A stretch of 61,038 nucleotides of DNA, from contig JAFRWY010000067.1 of the NCBI GenBank assembly GCA_017437905.1, positions 1 through 61,038 on the forward strand, in the 5' to 3' direction. A program made the translations under genes and the position numbers. Positions 60,897-61,038 of this stretch are shown piece by piece. This stretch comes from Eubacterium sp. Its GTDB lineage: Bacteria; Bacillota; Clostridia; Lachnospirales; Lachnospiraceae. Each line of letters opens with the position of its first letter. The first letter of the stretch is position 1. The notes beneath the pieces were generated by a model, which saw nothing but the letters and a program-made list of their open reading frames with translations, did not search any database and was not told the origin of the DNA.

Positions 60897-61038
60897 GGAG
60901 ATCCTTCCTCGCTCTGCCCGTCAGAATGACAGGCAATTGTCATCCCGAACGAGGCAGGGGAGCATGCTGACAGGCACTGTCATCCCGAACGAAGCAGGGG
61001 AGCATGCTGACGGGAAACTGTCATCCTGAACGAAGCGA
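60897..61038. repeat. Array of GTCATCC elements after ftsH, cut by the window end
   Basis: An inverted-orientation element (GATCCTTCC...CAGAATGACAG) is followed by tandem ~41-bp units. Each has TGTCATCCCGAACGA, GCAGGGGAGCATGCTGA and a short AGGCA or GGGAA spacer, at about 60932-60972 and 60973-61012. A third copy (GTCATCCTGAACGAAGCGA) runs off the end. Confidence 0.75.

Noticed and set aside
60932-61038. Possible CRISPR array
   Set aside because: Units are near-identical throughout with no variable spacers, there are no cas genes, and the units match the dispersed intergenic family.

Overview
The window reads as a chromosomal segment of an anaerobic, low-oxygen Gram-positive bacterium of the Lachnospirales/Clostridia type. 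Evidence: strong AGGAGG ribosome-binding sites before most genes, sigma-A-like promoters with TTGACA-17-TATAAT spacing, many lipoproteins with clostridial lipoboxes, an EFR1-type flavodoxin/ferredoxin, a rubredoxin-fused flavin reductase, cellobiose phosphorylase, LTA-synthase-like and VanY-like envelope enzymes, and a stand-alone PurO-type IMP cyclohydrolase. Third codon positions are GC-rich. The genus cannot be named from sequence alone. I saw no rRNA, tRNA, CRISPR array, transposase, phage gene or replication origin.

Layout. 1-0.9 kb: a frameshifted secreted DUF6273 protein. 1.1-7.6 kb: an unusual same-strand island of five genes (unknown protein, vWA protein, adenylosuccinate-synthetase-like enzyme, NrtR-like Nudix regulator, large SAM methyltransferase). 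It carries two almost identical promoter-operator modules and is the best candidate here for an undescribed system. 7.7-12.4 kb: a TetR-type regulator with paired operators, a GNAT enzyme, and a divergent redox operon (FAD oxidoreductase and an FNR-ferredoxin-membrane protein). 12.5-19.1 kb: EFR1 ferredoxin protein, topoisomerase IV-like subunits B and A, and ArgD. 19.3-21.2 kb: a GNAT-RsgA fusion behind a leader peptide and attenuator. 21.3-27.9 kb, reverse strand: a small lipoprotein, a GH3 beta-glucosidase interrupted by an in-frame amber codon, a small membrane protein, cellobiose phosphorylase and an aldose epimerase, together a cello-oligosaccharide module.

28-36 kb: a membrane protein, two ABC exporter systems, a small lipoprotein, a LytTR regulator and a DUF3021 protein, with structured leader elements. 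36-41.7 kb: VanY-like peptidase, radical SAM protein, a NarL-type two-component system and a DHH phosphoesterase. 41.8-44.9 kb: a large reverse-strand TIR-transmembrane-beta-propeller protein. 45.1-49.5 kb: a phospholipid/envelope operon (flippase-like protein, PssA, Psd, LTA-synthase-like protein). 49.6-51.6 kb: the last two purine steps, encoded as separate PurO-like and AICAR-transformylase genes. 51.8-54.6 kb: a membrane diguanylate cyclase, twin 75-bp hairpin repeats and a BI-1 family protein. 54.8-61 kb: a Cys-cluster protein, flavin reductase-rubredoxin, ProC, cardiolipin synthase, and FtsH behind a CIRCE element. The window ends inside an array of short intergenic repeats.

Repeated themes are short hairpin elements (core GTCATCCTGA or its inverse AGAATGACA) placed just before ribosome-binding sites, and 5' leader structures that look regulatory. 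Starts were moved downstream from the longest ORF wherever a good ribosome-binding site supported it.
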